DNA of 64,000 nucleotides from positions 1,318,882 to 1,382,881 of the forward strand of contig NZ_BMGB01000001.1 in assembly GCF_014639655.1 (NCBI RefSeq), given 5' to 3'. The stretch's first letter is position 1. Every line of letters begins with the position of its first letter. This document shows positions 1-8,194 of the stretch, piece after piece. The position numbers were made by a program, and so were the translations under genes. The stretch is from Conyzicola nivalis. GTDB lineage: Bacteria; Actinomycetota; Actinomycetes; Actinomycetales; Microbacteriaceae. Below the pieces are notes generated by a model. That model saw nothing but the letters and a program-made list of their open reading frames with translations. It made no database searches and was not told the origin of the DNA.

Positions 1-1431
1 GGGTCGCCCGACGATGGCGAGATCCACATCCCGCAGCACCCGCCACGGCGGCGAGCCGAGCACGGCGGCGGACTCGCGCATCCGCCCGTCGATGCCGGTC
101 AGCACCGGCAGGATCGTGCGCACCACGAGCGGCAGCGCCACGAGCGCCTGCGCGATCGGCACGAGCACCGGTGACGACCGCAGGTCGAACGGCGGTGTGT
201 TGAGCGTGATGAGGAAGCCGAACCCGACGGTCACCGCGCTCACGCCGAGCGGCAGCATCAGCACGCCGTCGAAGCCCGCGAGCGAGCGACGCAGCCCGGC
301 CGATCGTGGTCGACGGGAGATCACGAGGCTCGCCGCGAGCCCGATGACGAGGGCGATCGCGGTGGCCTGCACGGCGATCACGAGCGAGTTGCCGAGCGCC
401 GTCCAGACCGGTACGACGAGCGCGTTGCGGCTGCCGGTAGTGCCGAGCGCGAGGTAGTTGCCGAGCCCCCACCCGTCGGCTGTGCGCAGCGACCGCAACA
501 GCAGCGCGACGATCGGCAGGGCGAGGAAGGCGGCGACGACGAGCGTGACGGCGATGTTCGGCAGGTCGCCGAGACGCGGGGCCCGCCCCGACCGGGCCGA
601 GTCGACGCGACGCTGCGCCGTGCGCGTGCCCCTCGCCCGCGCGGCGACGAGCAGCACCGCGACGACGACCACGAGCTGGGTCACCGACAGCACGCTCGCG
701 GCACGCAGGTCGAGGAACTGGGTGGTGAGCAGGTAGATCTCGGTCTCGATCGTGCCGAATCTGGTGCCGCCCAAGACGAGCACAACGCCGAAGGCCGTGG
801 AGCAGAACAGGAAGACGATGGATGCTGCCGAGGTGATCGCGGGCGCGAGCCGCGGCAGCGTGACCGTGAACCACACGCGCACCGGACCGGCGCCGAGCAC
901 CCGGGCGGCCTCCTCCTGCCGCTGGTCGAGCCCCTCCCACGTGGTGCCGACCGTGCGCACGACGACGGCCACGTTGAAGAAGACGAGGGCGAGCATGATC
1001 GCGGCGAACGTTCCGTCGAGGCGCAGCGAGCCGAGCAGCCCGCCCTCGCGCAGCAGCGTGCGGAACGCCACACCGACGACGACGGTGGGCAACACGAACG
1101 GCAGCACGACGAGGGCCCGCAGCATCCGCTGGCCCCTGAAACGCAATCGGTAGAGAACGTGCGCGATCGGGAGACCGAGGATGACGCAGACGGCTGAGGC
1201 GAGAGCGGCCTGGCTGATCGTGAGGCCGATGAGACGCAGTGTGCGCGGCCGGGCCAGCACCTCGGCGAAGCCGCTCAGGTCGAGCATCCCGTCGGCGAAC
1301 AGGCCGCGGGCCACCATCGCCCCCACCGGCCACGCGAAGAAGACACCGACGAACGCGAGGGGCAGGCCCGCGCCGAGCACGATCGCGATGACCGTGCTCG
1401 GCGCCGGACGTACCCCGACACGCGAGATCAC
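1..1431 (-). CDS. thiP: Thiamine ABC transporter permease (3' end beyond window)
   Basis: Membrane permease of the thiamine/TPP importer that passes substrate from the binding lipoprotein encoded just upstream. The reading frame stays open from a GTG at 1431 to the window edge (477 codons). It contains many hydrophobic segments and two copies of the permease signature that contacts the ATPase: an EEAARVLGAG segment near residue 170 and a second MRESAAVLGS segment near residue 455. This makes it a fused two-domain permease of the FbpB/ThiP type. Its GTG overlaps the TGA of the binding-protein gene (GTGA), so the two are translationally coupled. Thiamine specificity is inferred from the TPP riboswitch in front of the operon; the fold alone would also fit an iron(III) permease. 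An ATPase gene is expected beyond the left edge. Confidence 0.85.
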   Translation of the reverse strand, partial: MISRVGVRPAPSTVIAIVLGAGLPLAFVGVFFAWPVGAMVARGLFADGMLDLSGFAEVLARPRTLRLIGLTISQAALASAVCVILGLPIAHVLYRLRFRGQRMLRALVVLPFVLPTVVVGVAFRTLLREGGLLGSLRLDGTFAAIMLALVFFNVAVVVRTVGTTWEGLDQRQEEAARVLGAGPVRVWFTVTLPRLAPAITSAASIVFLFCSTAFGVVLVLGGTRFGTIETEIYLLTTQFLDLRAASVLSVTQLVVVVAVLLVAARARGTRTAQRRVDSARSGRAPRLGDLPNIAVTLVVAAFLALPIVALLLRSLRTADGWGLGNYLALGTTGSRNALVVPVWTALGNSLVIAVQATAIALVIGLAASLVISRRPRSAGLRRSLAGFDGVLMLPLGVSAVTVGFGFLITLNTPPFDLRSSPVLVPIAQALVALPLVVRTILPVLTGIDGRMRESAAVLGSPPWRVLRDVDLAIVGRP

Positions 1432-2492
1432 GGGGTGGCGATCGCCGCCCACTCGGTCAGCCACTCCTCGCGGTTCGTGTCGATCTCGTCGGGGGCGACC
1501 TCGAACGGGTTCTCGGCGATCGCGGCGAACTGCGCCCAGGTCGCGGGCAGCGTGGCCTCGGCGTTCACCGGGAAGACGAACATGTTCTCGGGGATGTCGT
1601 TCTGCACGGTCGGCGAGAAGAGGAAGTCGACGAGCTTCTCGGCGGCGGCCTTGTTCTTGGTGCCGGCGATGACGCCCGCGTACTCGGTCTGACGGAAGCA
1701 GGTGTCGAGCAGCGCGCCGGTGGGGGCCTCGGTCGCGCCCTCGGTCACCTCGGCGGGCGGGCTCGACGCGTAGCTGACGACGAGCGGTCGGTCGCCGTCG
1801 CTCGACGGGCCCGAGAAGTCGACGTAGTAGGCGTCGCTCCAGCCGGCGTCGATCTTGACGCCGTTGTCGACGAGCTTCGTCCAGTAGTCCTGCCAGCCGT
1901 CTTCGCCCTTGGCGGCGATGGTGGCGAGAAGGAAGGCGAGTCCCGGAGACGAGGAGTTGGCGGCCGGAGTGACGAAGAGATCCTTGTACTCGGGGCTGAC
2001 GAGGTCGTCGAGAGTGGTCGGTTCCTCGATGCCGGCCTCGGCGAACCACTCGTGGTCGACGTTAACGCAGACGTCGCCGTTGTCGATCGGGGTGAGCTGT
2101 TCGCGACCACTGCCGGCGGGGAGCAGGTACTGCTCCTCGGCGTCGGTCAGGTCTTTCGACGCGTAGTCCTCGAGCACGCCCTCGTTCACCGCGCGGCTCG
2201 CGAACGTGTTGTCGATGCCGAAGACGACGTCGCCGAGCGGCGAATCCTTCGTGAGCACGAGGCTGTTCACGAGCTGGCCCGCGTCGCCGGATGCCTGCAC
2301 CTGAACCTCGATGCCGGTCTCGTCGGTGAACTTCGCGAGGGTGCCCTCGCTCAGGTTGAACGAGTCGTGCGTGACCAGCACGAGCTTCTCCGGCGTCGCG
2401 CCCGGTGCCGCCTCGCTCGCGCAGGAGCTGACCGCGAGGCCGATCACGAGCAGGAGCCCTAAGCCGGCCAGAGTTTTCTTGGATGTGTGCAC
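1428..2492 (-). CDS. thiB: Thiamine ABC transporter substrate-binding lipoprotein
   Basis: Extracytoplasmic binding protein (354 aa) that captures thiamine for the adjacent permease. Residues 1-24 form a lipoprotein signal: basic start, hydrophobic stretch and lipobox VSSC with Cys24. The mature part looks like a TbpA/ThiB-type periplasmic-binding fold (KLVLVTHDSFNLSEG near the N-terminus, then GDVVFGIDN and PLVVSYASSP). The start was set to GTG 2492 because GAAAGGG lies 8 nt upstream; a longer frame from GTG 2525 would run through the riboswitch expression platform. First gene of the operon; its TGA overlaps the permease start. The TPP riboswitch 70 nt upstream supports a thiamine rather than iron role. 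Confidence 0.88.
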   Translation of the reverse strand: MHTSKKTLAGLGLLLVIGLAVSSCASEAAPGATPEKLVLVTHDSFNLSEGTLAKFTDETGIEVQVQASGDAGQLVNSLVLTKDSPLGDVVFGIDNTFASRAVNEGVLEDYASKDLTDAEEQYLLPAGSGREQLTPIDNGDVCVNVDHEWFAEAGIEEPTTLDDLVSPEYKDLFVTPAANSSSPGLAFLLATIAAKGEDGWQDYWTKLVDNGVKIDAGWSDAYYVDFSGPSSDGDRPLVVSYASSPPAEVTEGATEAPTGALLDTCFRQTEYAGVIAGTKNKAAAEKLVDFLFSPTVQNDIPENMFVFPVNAEATLPATWAQFAAIAENPFEVAPDEIDTNREEWLTEWAAIATP

Positions 2493-2496
2493 TTGT

Positions 2497-2526
2497 CGTG
2501 CCCTTTCAGTCGCTGAAATAGGCACG
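2497..2526 (-). promoter_or_regulatory. SD-sequestering hairpin, expression platform of the TPP riboswitch
   Basis: Between the aptamer and thiB the minus strand can fold CGTGCC/GGCACG plus TTTCAG-CGA-CTGAAA into a two-part stem. The right arm contains the thiB ribosome binding site (GAAAGGG, complement of 2501-2507). This fits translational control: when TPP is bound the stem forms and hides the SD. No run of U follows, so transcription termination is less likely. Pairing is seen in the sequence; the switch mechanism is inferred. Confidence 0.6.
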
Positions 2527-2561
2527 GGTTGAAGAAGATATGGATCTCCCCGTGAGAATGC

Positions 2562-2647
2562 CTCCCTGCGCTGGCATGATCCAGATCAGGTTCGACGGTC
2601 GAAGCTTGCTTTAGCTTCCTCTCAGCCCGGCTCACCGGACTCCCGTG
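2562..2647 (-). ncRNA. TPP riboswitch (THI element)
   Basis: The minus strand shows the conserved core of the thiamine pyrophosphate aptamer. It begins with a GGGAGTCCGGTGAGC stem, then GGCTGAGAGGAAGC (the CTGAGA core), a variable P3 stem-loop (AGCTAAAGCAAGCTT), then ACCTGATCTGGATCATGC and the closing CCAGCGCAGGGAG. It lies directly upstream of the thiamine binding-protein gene and would switch the transporter off when TPP is plentiful. Confidence 0.96.
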
Positions 2648-2782
2648 TTCGAGATCAGTGTAACCCCCGCGCGGGGTCGACGCTCGAACAGGACCGGCCG
2701 GCCCGCACGCGCGGTCGACAGGACCGATTCGGGCGGGCGGATGCCGCGGCTCCTGTCGAGCGACGGGGAACGGGCGGCGCGG

Positions 2783-3856
2783 TCAGCGCCGGTACGACGC
2801 CACCATCAGCTCGCCCGCGATCACCGCGAGCTCGTCGTCGAGCCGTTCGATGAGCCGGCCGGAAACGGAGCCGGCCACGATGTCGTGCGGGCCGAGCGGT
2901 TGCAGGCGGCCCGTGCGCACCCGGATGACCTGCCAGCCGTTCGCGCGCAGCATCCGGTCTTTCCTGCGGTCTTTCTCTTCGTGCCGTCCGACGTGCTCGA
3001 GACCGTGCCGGCCGACGCTGTCGTACTCGATGGCGACGCGCAGCTCGGGCACGATGATGTCCGGCCAGATCTCGAGGTTGTTGAAGAACGGCTTCGCCAC
3101 CCGGATCGCGTTGTTGCTCAGGTCGAAATCGAAGCGCTCGGCCACGCGCATCCGCAGATCGCCCTCGACCGCCGACGCGGGTCTGGGCGCGAGCGCGCTG
3201 ATGAACGGCTCCCCGACCGCGATCCGGTCGGCCCCGGCCGACGCGTTGCGGCAGGTGCGGCAGCCCCGTCCGCCGAGCATGCGCTCGACCGTCGACTCCC
3301 ACGTGCCGTGGCCGCGACCGCACACCCAGCGGTACGAGGTCGCCGTGCCCGTCTCGACGGCGAGGGACTCGCGCTGCCCCGGTGTCACGATCGACAGCAG
3401 CCACTCGCGCGTGACGGCTGACCCGTCGAGCCGCCGGCACAGATAGCAGCGGTCGTCGTCGCCGGTCTCGATGCGGCGCAGATCGCGCGGATGCCCGCAC
3501 GCGTACGGCGGCGGCAGCACCTCGGGTCTCGCCGCGACCGGCGCCCGCCGCGGCACGGCGAGCGCCGCGCAGTCGGGACACCACGACGACTTGCGCCGTT
3601 CGCGCCCCGGCCTGTTGCGTTGCTCTTCCGGCGTGGCGACGAAGGTGTGGCCCGCGTCGCACTGCCACACCAGCAGCACCTCGGCGAGCGGCGGGATCTG
3701 CGTGAGCGTGACGCCGTGGTTGAGGTCGGGATGGTACTGGCGGATGAGAACCGGGTACCGCTCCCAGTCGGCCCGGTAGGTGCCGACGGCGTAGGGCATG
3801 GCTGTGCCCTTCGACCACTGACGGCGTGCCCACCAGGTGTTCACCGGCTCTGCCAC
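2783..3856 (-). CDS. Zinc-ribbon protein with C-terminal Vsr-like endonuclease domain
   Basis: Protein of 357 aa. Three Cys clusters look like treble-clef/zinc-ribbon units of the DUF4379-like type: C66 with C93/C96, C120 with C137/C140, and C179 with C199/C202. The second half has an endonuclease-like core: WPDIIVPELRVAIEYDS (about 264-280) with candidate acidic residues D266, E277 and D279, then a Lys-rich helix (295-299) and GWQVIRVR (307-314), as in Vsr/DUF559 nucleases. Start chosen at GTG 3856 because GGAGG is 4 nt upstream; longer frames reach 3919. The gene stands alone, divergent from the histidine kinase. Zinc ribbons fused to a Vsr-like fold occur in mobile or DNA-repair nucleases, but the substrate is unknown. 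Confidence 0.65.
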   Translation of the reverse strand: MAEPVNTWWARRQWSKGTAMPYAVGTYRADWERYPVLIRQYHPDLNHGVTLTQIPPLAEVLLVWQCDAGHTFVATPEEQRNRPGRERRKSSWCPDCAALAVPRRAPVAARPEVLPPPYACGHPRDLRRIETGDDDRCYLCRRLDGSAVTREWLLSIVTPGQRESLAVETGTATSYRWVCGRGHGTWESTVERMLGGRGCRTCRNASAGADRIAVGEPFISALAPRPASAVEGDLRMRVAERFDFDLSNNAIRVAKPFFNNLEIWPDIIVPELRVAIEYDSVGRHGLEHVGRHEEKDRRKDRMLRANGWQVIRVRTGRLQPLGPHDIVAGSVSGRLIERLDDELAVIAGELMVASYRR

Positions 3857-3944
3857 TATTCCTCCCGCGGCGAGGGTAGACGAGGCCACCGACATCAGAC
3901 CCGAGGGGCGGGTACACACAGCAAAGCTCTAATACTCTGTAACC

Positions 3945-5636
3945 ATGGCGTTTTCGCACGAGACAGATGGCGGGCTCTCCCTCATCGATCTCGTGGCCGA
4001 AGTGATGAGCCGCGCCGAATCGACCGAGATCGCCCGCGAGCAACTCGCCCGCCTCATCGCGGCGTCGAAGGCGATCTCGTCCGATCTCGACCTGCCGACG
4101 GCCCTGCGCAACGTCGTCCAGGTCGCCTGCAATCTGGCCTCCGCACGCTACGGCGCGGTCGGCGTCATCTCCCCCGACGGGATGCTCGAGGAGTTCATCC
4201 ACGTCGGCATGAGCGACGGCATCGTCGCCGAGCTCGGCGCGCCGCCCAGCGGCCACGGCCTGCTCGGCTCGGTCATCGCCGAGGCCAGGCCGATCCGGCT
4301 CGAGCACCTCTCGCGCGACGAGCGTTCGGTCGGCTTCCCCGCCGGCCACCCGCCGATGGAGAGCTTCCTCGGCGTGCCCGTGCGCGTCGGCGGAACCGTC
4401 TACGGCAACCTCTACCTCACCGGCAGCGCGCGCGGATCGTTCGACGCCGTCGACGAACAGATCATCCTGACCCTCGCCTCCATGGCCGGTACGGCGATCG
4501 CCAACGCCCGCCTCTACGAGGAGGCCCACCTGGGGCAACGGTGGCTCGCGGCATCCGAAGAAATCAACCAGCGTCTGCTTTCCGGCGACCTGGGCGAGTC
4601 CGACGTCGCCCCGATCGCCGACCTCATCCTCACCCTCGCCGACGCGTCGTTCGTGGGACTGGTGCTGCCGACCGACGACCCCGACGCCCTGCCGTTCGCG
4701 CAGAAGTTCGGCCCACTCGCCGACGCGACCGGCACCGTCGCCGACGACGAGATCGCCGCGCTGCCCGGGCGGGTTCGCCGCGCGCTCGAACTCAAGGACG
4801 ACCGCCCCTCCGCCTTCCGCGACATCGAGCTCTGGGCGAGCGCGCTCATCGGTTCGACGATGGTCATCCCGTGGGGAGACATCGAGGCAACGCGCGAGGG
4901 CGCCCTCGTCATCACCCGCGACCGGACGGGCCACCCCTACACGGTGGCCGAGCGGCGCATGGCGAAGAGGTTCGCCCGCAGCGTCGCCATCGCGCGCGAG
5001 CTGGCGATGGCGCGCAACAACCGCGAACACGTCGCCCTCACCGACGAGCGCGACCGCATCGCGCGCGACCTGCACGACCACGTCATCCAGAGCCTGTTCG
5101 CCGTGGGTCTCGGGCTGCAGAGCATCGTCGGCTCGACGAGCGGCCAGGCGGCGGCGCGCATCTCGGCGCAGGTCGACGCGATCGACGTGACCATCAGGCA
5201 GATCCGCCAGACGATCTTCCAGCTCGGCACGACGCCGAGCGCCACGACCTGGAGCCAGAAGAAGCGGTTCAACCAGCTCGTGCGCGAGATCCTCGAGGGC
5301 GAGGGCATCGATTCGTCGCTCGACTTCCGCGGGCCCGTCGACACCCTCATCGACAGTGAGCTGGGCGACGAGGTCTCCGCCGTGCTGCGGGAGGCGCTGA
5401 GCAACGTCGTGCGGCACGCCGAGGCCACCCGTGTCGACATCACCATCGCCGTCTCCGCCACCGAGGTGCGGGTCGTCGTCACCGACAACGGCCGCGGCCT
5501 CGGCGAGGTCGGCAAGCGCAGCGGGCTGGACAACCTCGACCACCGGGCCAGTGCGCGCGGCGGCCGGTTCGCGACCGCAGCCCGCGCCCCCTCGGGAACG
5601 ACGATCGACTGGGCCGTGCCCGTGGTGTCGCAGTGA
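3945..5636 (+). CDS. GAF-domain sensor histidine kinase (HisKA_3 / DevS-NarX type)
   Basis: Cytoplasmic sensor kinase of 563 aa with no membrane segment. Two GAF-like domains come first (about 45-185 and 205-340), the first with the usual GLLG/ARPIRL and PMESFLGVPV motifs. The dimerisation/phosphoacceptor helix follows with DLHDHVIQSLF, phospho-acceptor His377. The HATPase_c end carries REALSNVVRHAEA and DNGRGLG. The two-GAF layout resembles mycobacterial DevS/DosT, but the ligand (heme, nucleotide or other) cannot be told from the sequence. Its TGA overlaps the GTG of the response regulator (GTGA), making a coupled two-component pair. No target genes are obvious nearby. Confidence 0.88.
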   Translation: MAFSHETDGGLSLIDLVAEVMSRAESTEIAREQLARLIAASKAISSDLDLPTALRNVVQVACNLASARYGAVGVISPDGMLEEFIHVGMSDGIVAELGAPPSGHGLLGSVIAEARPIRLEHLSRDERSVGFPAGHPPMESFLGVPVRVGGTVYGNLYLTGSARGSFDAVDEQIILTLASMAGTAIANARLYEEAHLGQRWLAASEEINQRLLSGDLGESDVAPIADLILTLADASFVGLVLPTDDPDALPFAQKFGPLADATGTVADDEIAALPGRVRRALELKDDRPSAFRDIELWASALIGSTMVIPWGDIEATREGALVITRDRTGHPYTVAERRMAKRFARSVAIARELAMARNNREHVALTDERDRIARDLHDHVIQSLFAVGLGLQSIVGSTSGQAAARISAQVDAIDVTIRQIRQTIFQLGTTPSATTWSQKKRFNQLVREILEGEGIDSSLDFRGPVDTLIDSELGDEVSAVLREALSNVVRHAEATRVDITIAVSATEVRVVVTDNGRGLGEVGKRSGLDNLDHRASARGGRFATAARAPSGTTIDWAVPVVSQ

Positions 5637-6283
5637 CCGCCCCCGTCCGCCTCTACCTGCTCGACGACCACGAGATCGTGCGTCGAGGCCTCATCGACCT
5701 GCTCTCGGAAGAGAGCGACTTCGCCGTCGTCGGCGAGAGCGGAGTCGCCACGGGCGCGGCCGCGGCGATCCTCGAGTCGGGCGCGACCGTCGCGATCCTC
5801 GACGGACGCCTCCCCGACGGCAGCGGCATCGACGTGTGCCGCGACGTGAAGTCGGCGGATCCGAGCATCCGGTGCCTCATCCTTACCTCGTTCGACGACG
5901 ACGAGGCCGTGCTCGCCGCGGTACTCGCCGGCGCCGACGGATACCTGTTGAAAGAGGTGCGGGCCACCAGCCTCGTCGACGCGATCCGCTCGGTCGCCGC
6001 GGGCACCACGCTGCTCGACCCGACCGTCACCGAGCGGGTGCTCGACCGGGTGCGCTCCCCCGGCGCTGCAGCGTCGCCCCTCGGCCTGCTGACGCCCCGC
6101 GAGACCGAGATCCTCGCCCTCATCGCCGAGGGCATGTCGAACCGCGAGATCGCGGGCGCGCTCTTCCTCGCGGAGAAGACAGTGAAAAACAACGTGAGCG
6201 GCATCCTGTCGAAGCTCGGGATGCAGCGTCGAACGCAGGCCGCTGTGCTCGGCGCCGAGTGGCTCCCGAAGCGCGACCGCTAG
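5633..6283 (+). CDS. NarL/FixJ-family response regulator
   Basis: Response regulator of 216 aa and partner of the overlapping kinase. The receiver domain (about 5-120) has the acidic pair D11/D12, phospho-acceptor D57 in AILDGRLPDG and K107 in GYLLKEV. The C-terminal LuxR-type helix-turn-helix (about 150-210) has LTPRETEILALIAEGMSNRE followed by KTVKNNVSGILSKL. The GTG start overlaps the kinase stop. A DNA-binding transcription factor activated by phosphorylation is the standard role of this family. Confidence 0.92.
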   Translation: MTAPVRLYLLDDHEIVRRGLIDLLSEESDFAVVGESGVATGAAAAILESGATVAILDGRLPDGSGIDVCRDVKSADPSIRCLILTSFDDDEAVLAAVLAGADGYLLKEVRATSLVDAIRSVAAGTTLLDPTVTERVLDRVRSPGAAASPLGLLTPRETEILALIAEGMSNREIAGALFLAEKTVKNNVSGILSKLGMQRRTQAAVLGAEWLPKRDR

Positions 6284-6551
6284 CGGAATTCGCCCAGCGC
6301 GCCCCGGGCCCGGTGGATCGGATCTTCGAGGGCCCGCGTGAGTTCTGCGGTTCCGGCGGCGGTCCCGGGTTTAACTTCGACCATGCCGTCCTAGACCGCA
6401 CGGCGTAGAAAGCCGGCGGTGTCAGCTCGTCGATGCCGCCGGCCATGACAAGTCCGGTCAGCCCTGCCAGCACGCCGGTGAGGGCGGTCAGGTCGGTGGC
6501 CGACAGAGCCAGCGGAGTTTCGTCTTCCGGCGTGGGCGCATCCGCTCTCAT
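6280..6551 (-). pseudogene. Frameshifted small ORF, possible degraded membrane-associated protein
   Basis: On the minus strand an ATG at 6551 opens a frame beginning MRADAPTPEDETPLALSA, then a hydrophobic helix (ALTGVLAGLTGLVMAGGI) and PPAFYAVRS, after which coding character is lost. A second frame downstream, from ATG 6384 to TAG 6280 (34 codons, starting MVEVKPGTAAGTAEL), keeps coding-like composition and overlaps the regulator stop. Joining them needs a frame change around 6390-6400, where a TAG also falls. It could be one gene of about 90 aa broken by an indel or sequencing error, or two small unrelated ORFs. No Shine-Dalgarno sequence is seen. The stretch 6552-6867 otherwise holds only a hairpin (6713-6733) and one copy of a 17-bp repeat. 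Confidence 0.35.
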
Positions 6552-6740
6552 CGGCAGTACACGATTCTCGACCCGCGGTGGCCCCAAAACCAGTTCAGTT
6601 CTGCGAGCGCTCCGGCTGCGCAGTTCGGTCGCAAACGTGGGACATACTCGCGGGATCCCGCGCCTTAGGGCCCAAAGATCGCGGATGCGCCTCGCGCGAC
6701 GCATCCTGATCCGAAACGGCGTTGCGCCGTTTCACACAAC

Positions 6741-6757
6741 GATCGGTCTCGGCGAGC
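6741..6757 (+). repeat. 17-bp direct repeat, copy 1 (upstream of lipoprotein gene)
   Basis: GATCGGTCTCGGCGAGC occurs here and again at 7491-7507, 750 bp apart in the same orientation, on either side of the small lipoprotein gene. A perfect 9-bp hairpin (GAAACGGCG-TTG-CGCCGTTTC, 6713-6733) lies just upstream of this copy. Origin unknown. Confidence 0.6.
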
Positions 6758-6867
6758 AGCCGGATCTATCCCGTGCCGATGTCACCAGATCGGCCGATCG
6801 CGTGCTGATTCCGTCACCTCGCCGGGATTCCTTCACCTTCATGGCCAATATGACCCATACTCGACTC

Positions 6868-7332
6868 ATGACTCAGGTGAAGATGCGTAAGGTCAAGGTT
6901 CTGGCCGTGCTGACGGTTCTTCTCGGGTTCGCGGGCTGCAGCTCCGGGCCTGCACCCCAGGTGAAGACCCTCGACGAGGTGGCGAAGACGCTGGATCTGG
7001 CGTCGATCAGCGAGATCGTCTGCGACTACCATTTCGGGCCACCGCGCTTTTTCACCAGCGGAGTCCGATATTCGCGCTTTATCAAGCTCAGCGGGCCGGA
7101 GCACATCGATGCGGCGATCGCGGAACTCGAAGCCCACGGATTCGTATTGGATGCGGAGGGGAAAAGAGAGGTGTTCACCGATCTCTACGGGCCGCAGGAT
7201 GTGCGCGCGATGATCGACGTCATCGCCCCACCCGACGACCGAATCGGGACCACCTTGCACAGGGGAAAAGACGATACCTGCGTGATCCCCGAAGAGGGTG
7301 TGACCGGCGTCAGGCTTTCCCTCCCCTCATAA
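6868..7332 (+). CDS. Small hypothetical lipoprotein
   Basis: Secreted lipoprotein of 154 aa; I do not recognise the family. The N-terminus has basic residues (KMRKVK), a hydrophobic core (VLAVLTVLLGF) and a lipobox FAGC with Cys24, so it should be anchored outside the membrane. The mature part is soluble, with two further Cys residues (EIVCDYHF and DDTCVIPEE) that may form a disulfide. Start ATG 6868 follows CATACT by 6 nt, a leaderless layout; ATG 6841 in the same frame would add a poor pre-signal. It sits alone between two copies of a 17-bp direct repeat, with no clear operon partner. Confidence 0.65.
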   Translation: MTQVKMRKVKVLAVLTVLLGFAGCSSGPAPQVKTLDEVAKTLDLASISEIVCDYHFGPPRFFTSGVRYSRFIKLSGPEHIDAAIAELEAHGFVLDAEGKREVFTDLYGPQDVRAMIDVIAPPDDRIGTTLHRGKDDTCVIPEEGVTGVRLSLPS

Positions 7333-7490
7333 CACCGAACGGGGAGGAACCGGGCGAACGGCGTGACGCTGGTCGAATCGTCAGCGGTCGAACCAGTTCC
7401 GCGCGTCGGTGCGGCACACGCACCTTCGGTGCGCGTCTGCGGGCGATGCCCGCTCCGCTCGGCAGAGAGTCTGAGCGCGTGCTCAATAAT

Positions 7491-7507
7491 GATCGGTCTC
7501 GGCGAGC
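7491..7507 (+). repeat. 17-bp direct repeat, copy 2; intergenic 7333-7558
   Basis: Second copy of GATCGGTCTCGGCGAGC (first at 6741-6757). The surrounding intergenic DNA has two small hairpins, CGCACC-TTC-GGTGCG near 7420 and GCGGGC-GAT-GCCCGC near 7439-7453, and no credible ORF. I could not fold it into a tRNA or a known RNA. Confidence 0.55.
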
Positions 7508-7558
7508 CCCTGGCCGACTTGTGACAAGTCGCCGCGCGTTGCGAGGCGGGACCGCTGA

Positions 7559-8185
7559 TCAGCGGGCGGCCGCTACCCGCTCGTAGTAGGCCAAGGTCGC
7601 GATGATGCCGGTGAGCAGCTCGCCGACCTCGTTCTGCTCGTAGCCGCGGCGCCACGAGGTGGGAGTAAATCGCACATTGACCACGTCGGCAGACGCAAAG
7701 GGCGCCGGTACCGACGGCTCGCCCGTGGTCTCGTAGGTGGCGATCAACTCGCGCGCCGCGGCGAGAAAGCCGTCGACACCGACGATCGAGTACCCCGTGC
7801 GGAATCTCGTGGTGGTGAAGGTCTTGTCGGCGAGCAACGACGAGTGCACCAGATCGGCGGGCGGCGCTTCGACGGGCTCGGCGACCGAGGCACGTGCCGT
7901 GGCACGTGCGGCGGCCGTGGCCTCGTACTCGCGCAGCGCGGCAGCGACACGGGCGAGCAGGTCGTCCACCTCGTCCTGGTCGAAACCGTTGTCGAACTTG
8001 ACGGTCGCGAACCGCAGGGCGAGCACCTCGTCGGCCGTCAGCGCGGGCGCAGCCGACGTGTTCTCCCACGCGGCGAGCGCGGCGCCCGCCCGGGCGAGAA
8101 AGCCGGCGACGGCGGCCTGCTCGTAACCCTCGCGGAATTTCGTGACGGTGAACCGGGCTTCGAGAACGGAGTCGGAGGTGGGCAT
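7559..8185 (-). CDS. Protein with four DivIVA-like repeats
   Basis: Protein of 208 aa built from four copies of the short DivIVA N-terminal motif (F..T.FR.GY....V..FL, then a helix ending in YE or WE). The cores are FTVTKFREGYEQAAVAGFL, FATVKFDNGFDQDEVDDLL, FTTTRFRTGYSIVGVDGFL and FTPTSWRRGYEQNEVGELL, spaced about 45-55 residues apart. Classical DivIVA/Wag31 has one such domain plus a long coiled coil; here no long coiled coil follows, so a scaffolding role in polar growth is only a guess. ATG 8185 lies 6 nt after TAGGGT, and that hexamer begins with the stop codon of the upstream DUF1697 gene. Confidence 0.7.
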   Translation of the reverse strand: MPTSDSVLEARFTVTKFREGYEQAAVAGFLARAGAALAAWENTSAAPALTADEVLALRFATVKFDNGFDQDEVDDLLARVAAALREYEATAAARATARASVAEPVEAPPADLVHSSLLADKTFTTTRFRTGYSIVGVDGFLAAARELIATYETTGEPSVPAPFASADVVNVRFTPTSWRRGYEQNEVGELLTGIIATLAYYERVAAAR

Positions 8186-8194
8186 CCCCTCACC

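Noticed and set aside
2655-5543. 962-codon open frame on the minus strand
   Set aside because: It runs opposite to the histidine kinase and in another frame through the nuclease gene; the Ala/Arg/Asp-rich product is typical of antisense frames in GC-rich DNA.
7400-7480. Possible tRNA or small RNA from several small hairpins
   Set aside because: No acceptor stem, T-loop or cloverleaf could be made; only unrelated short stems.
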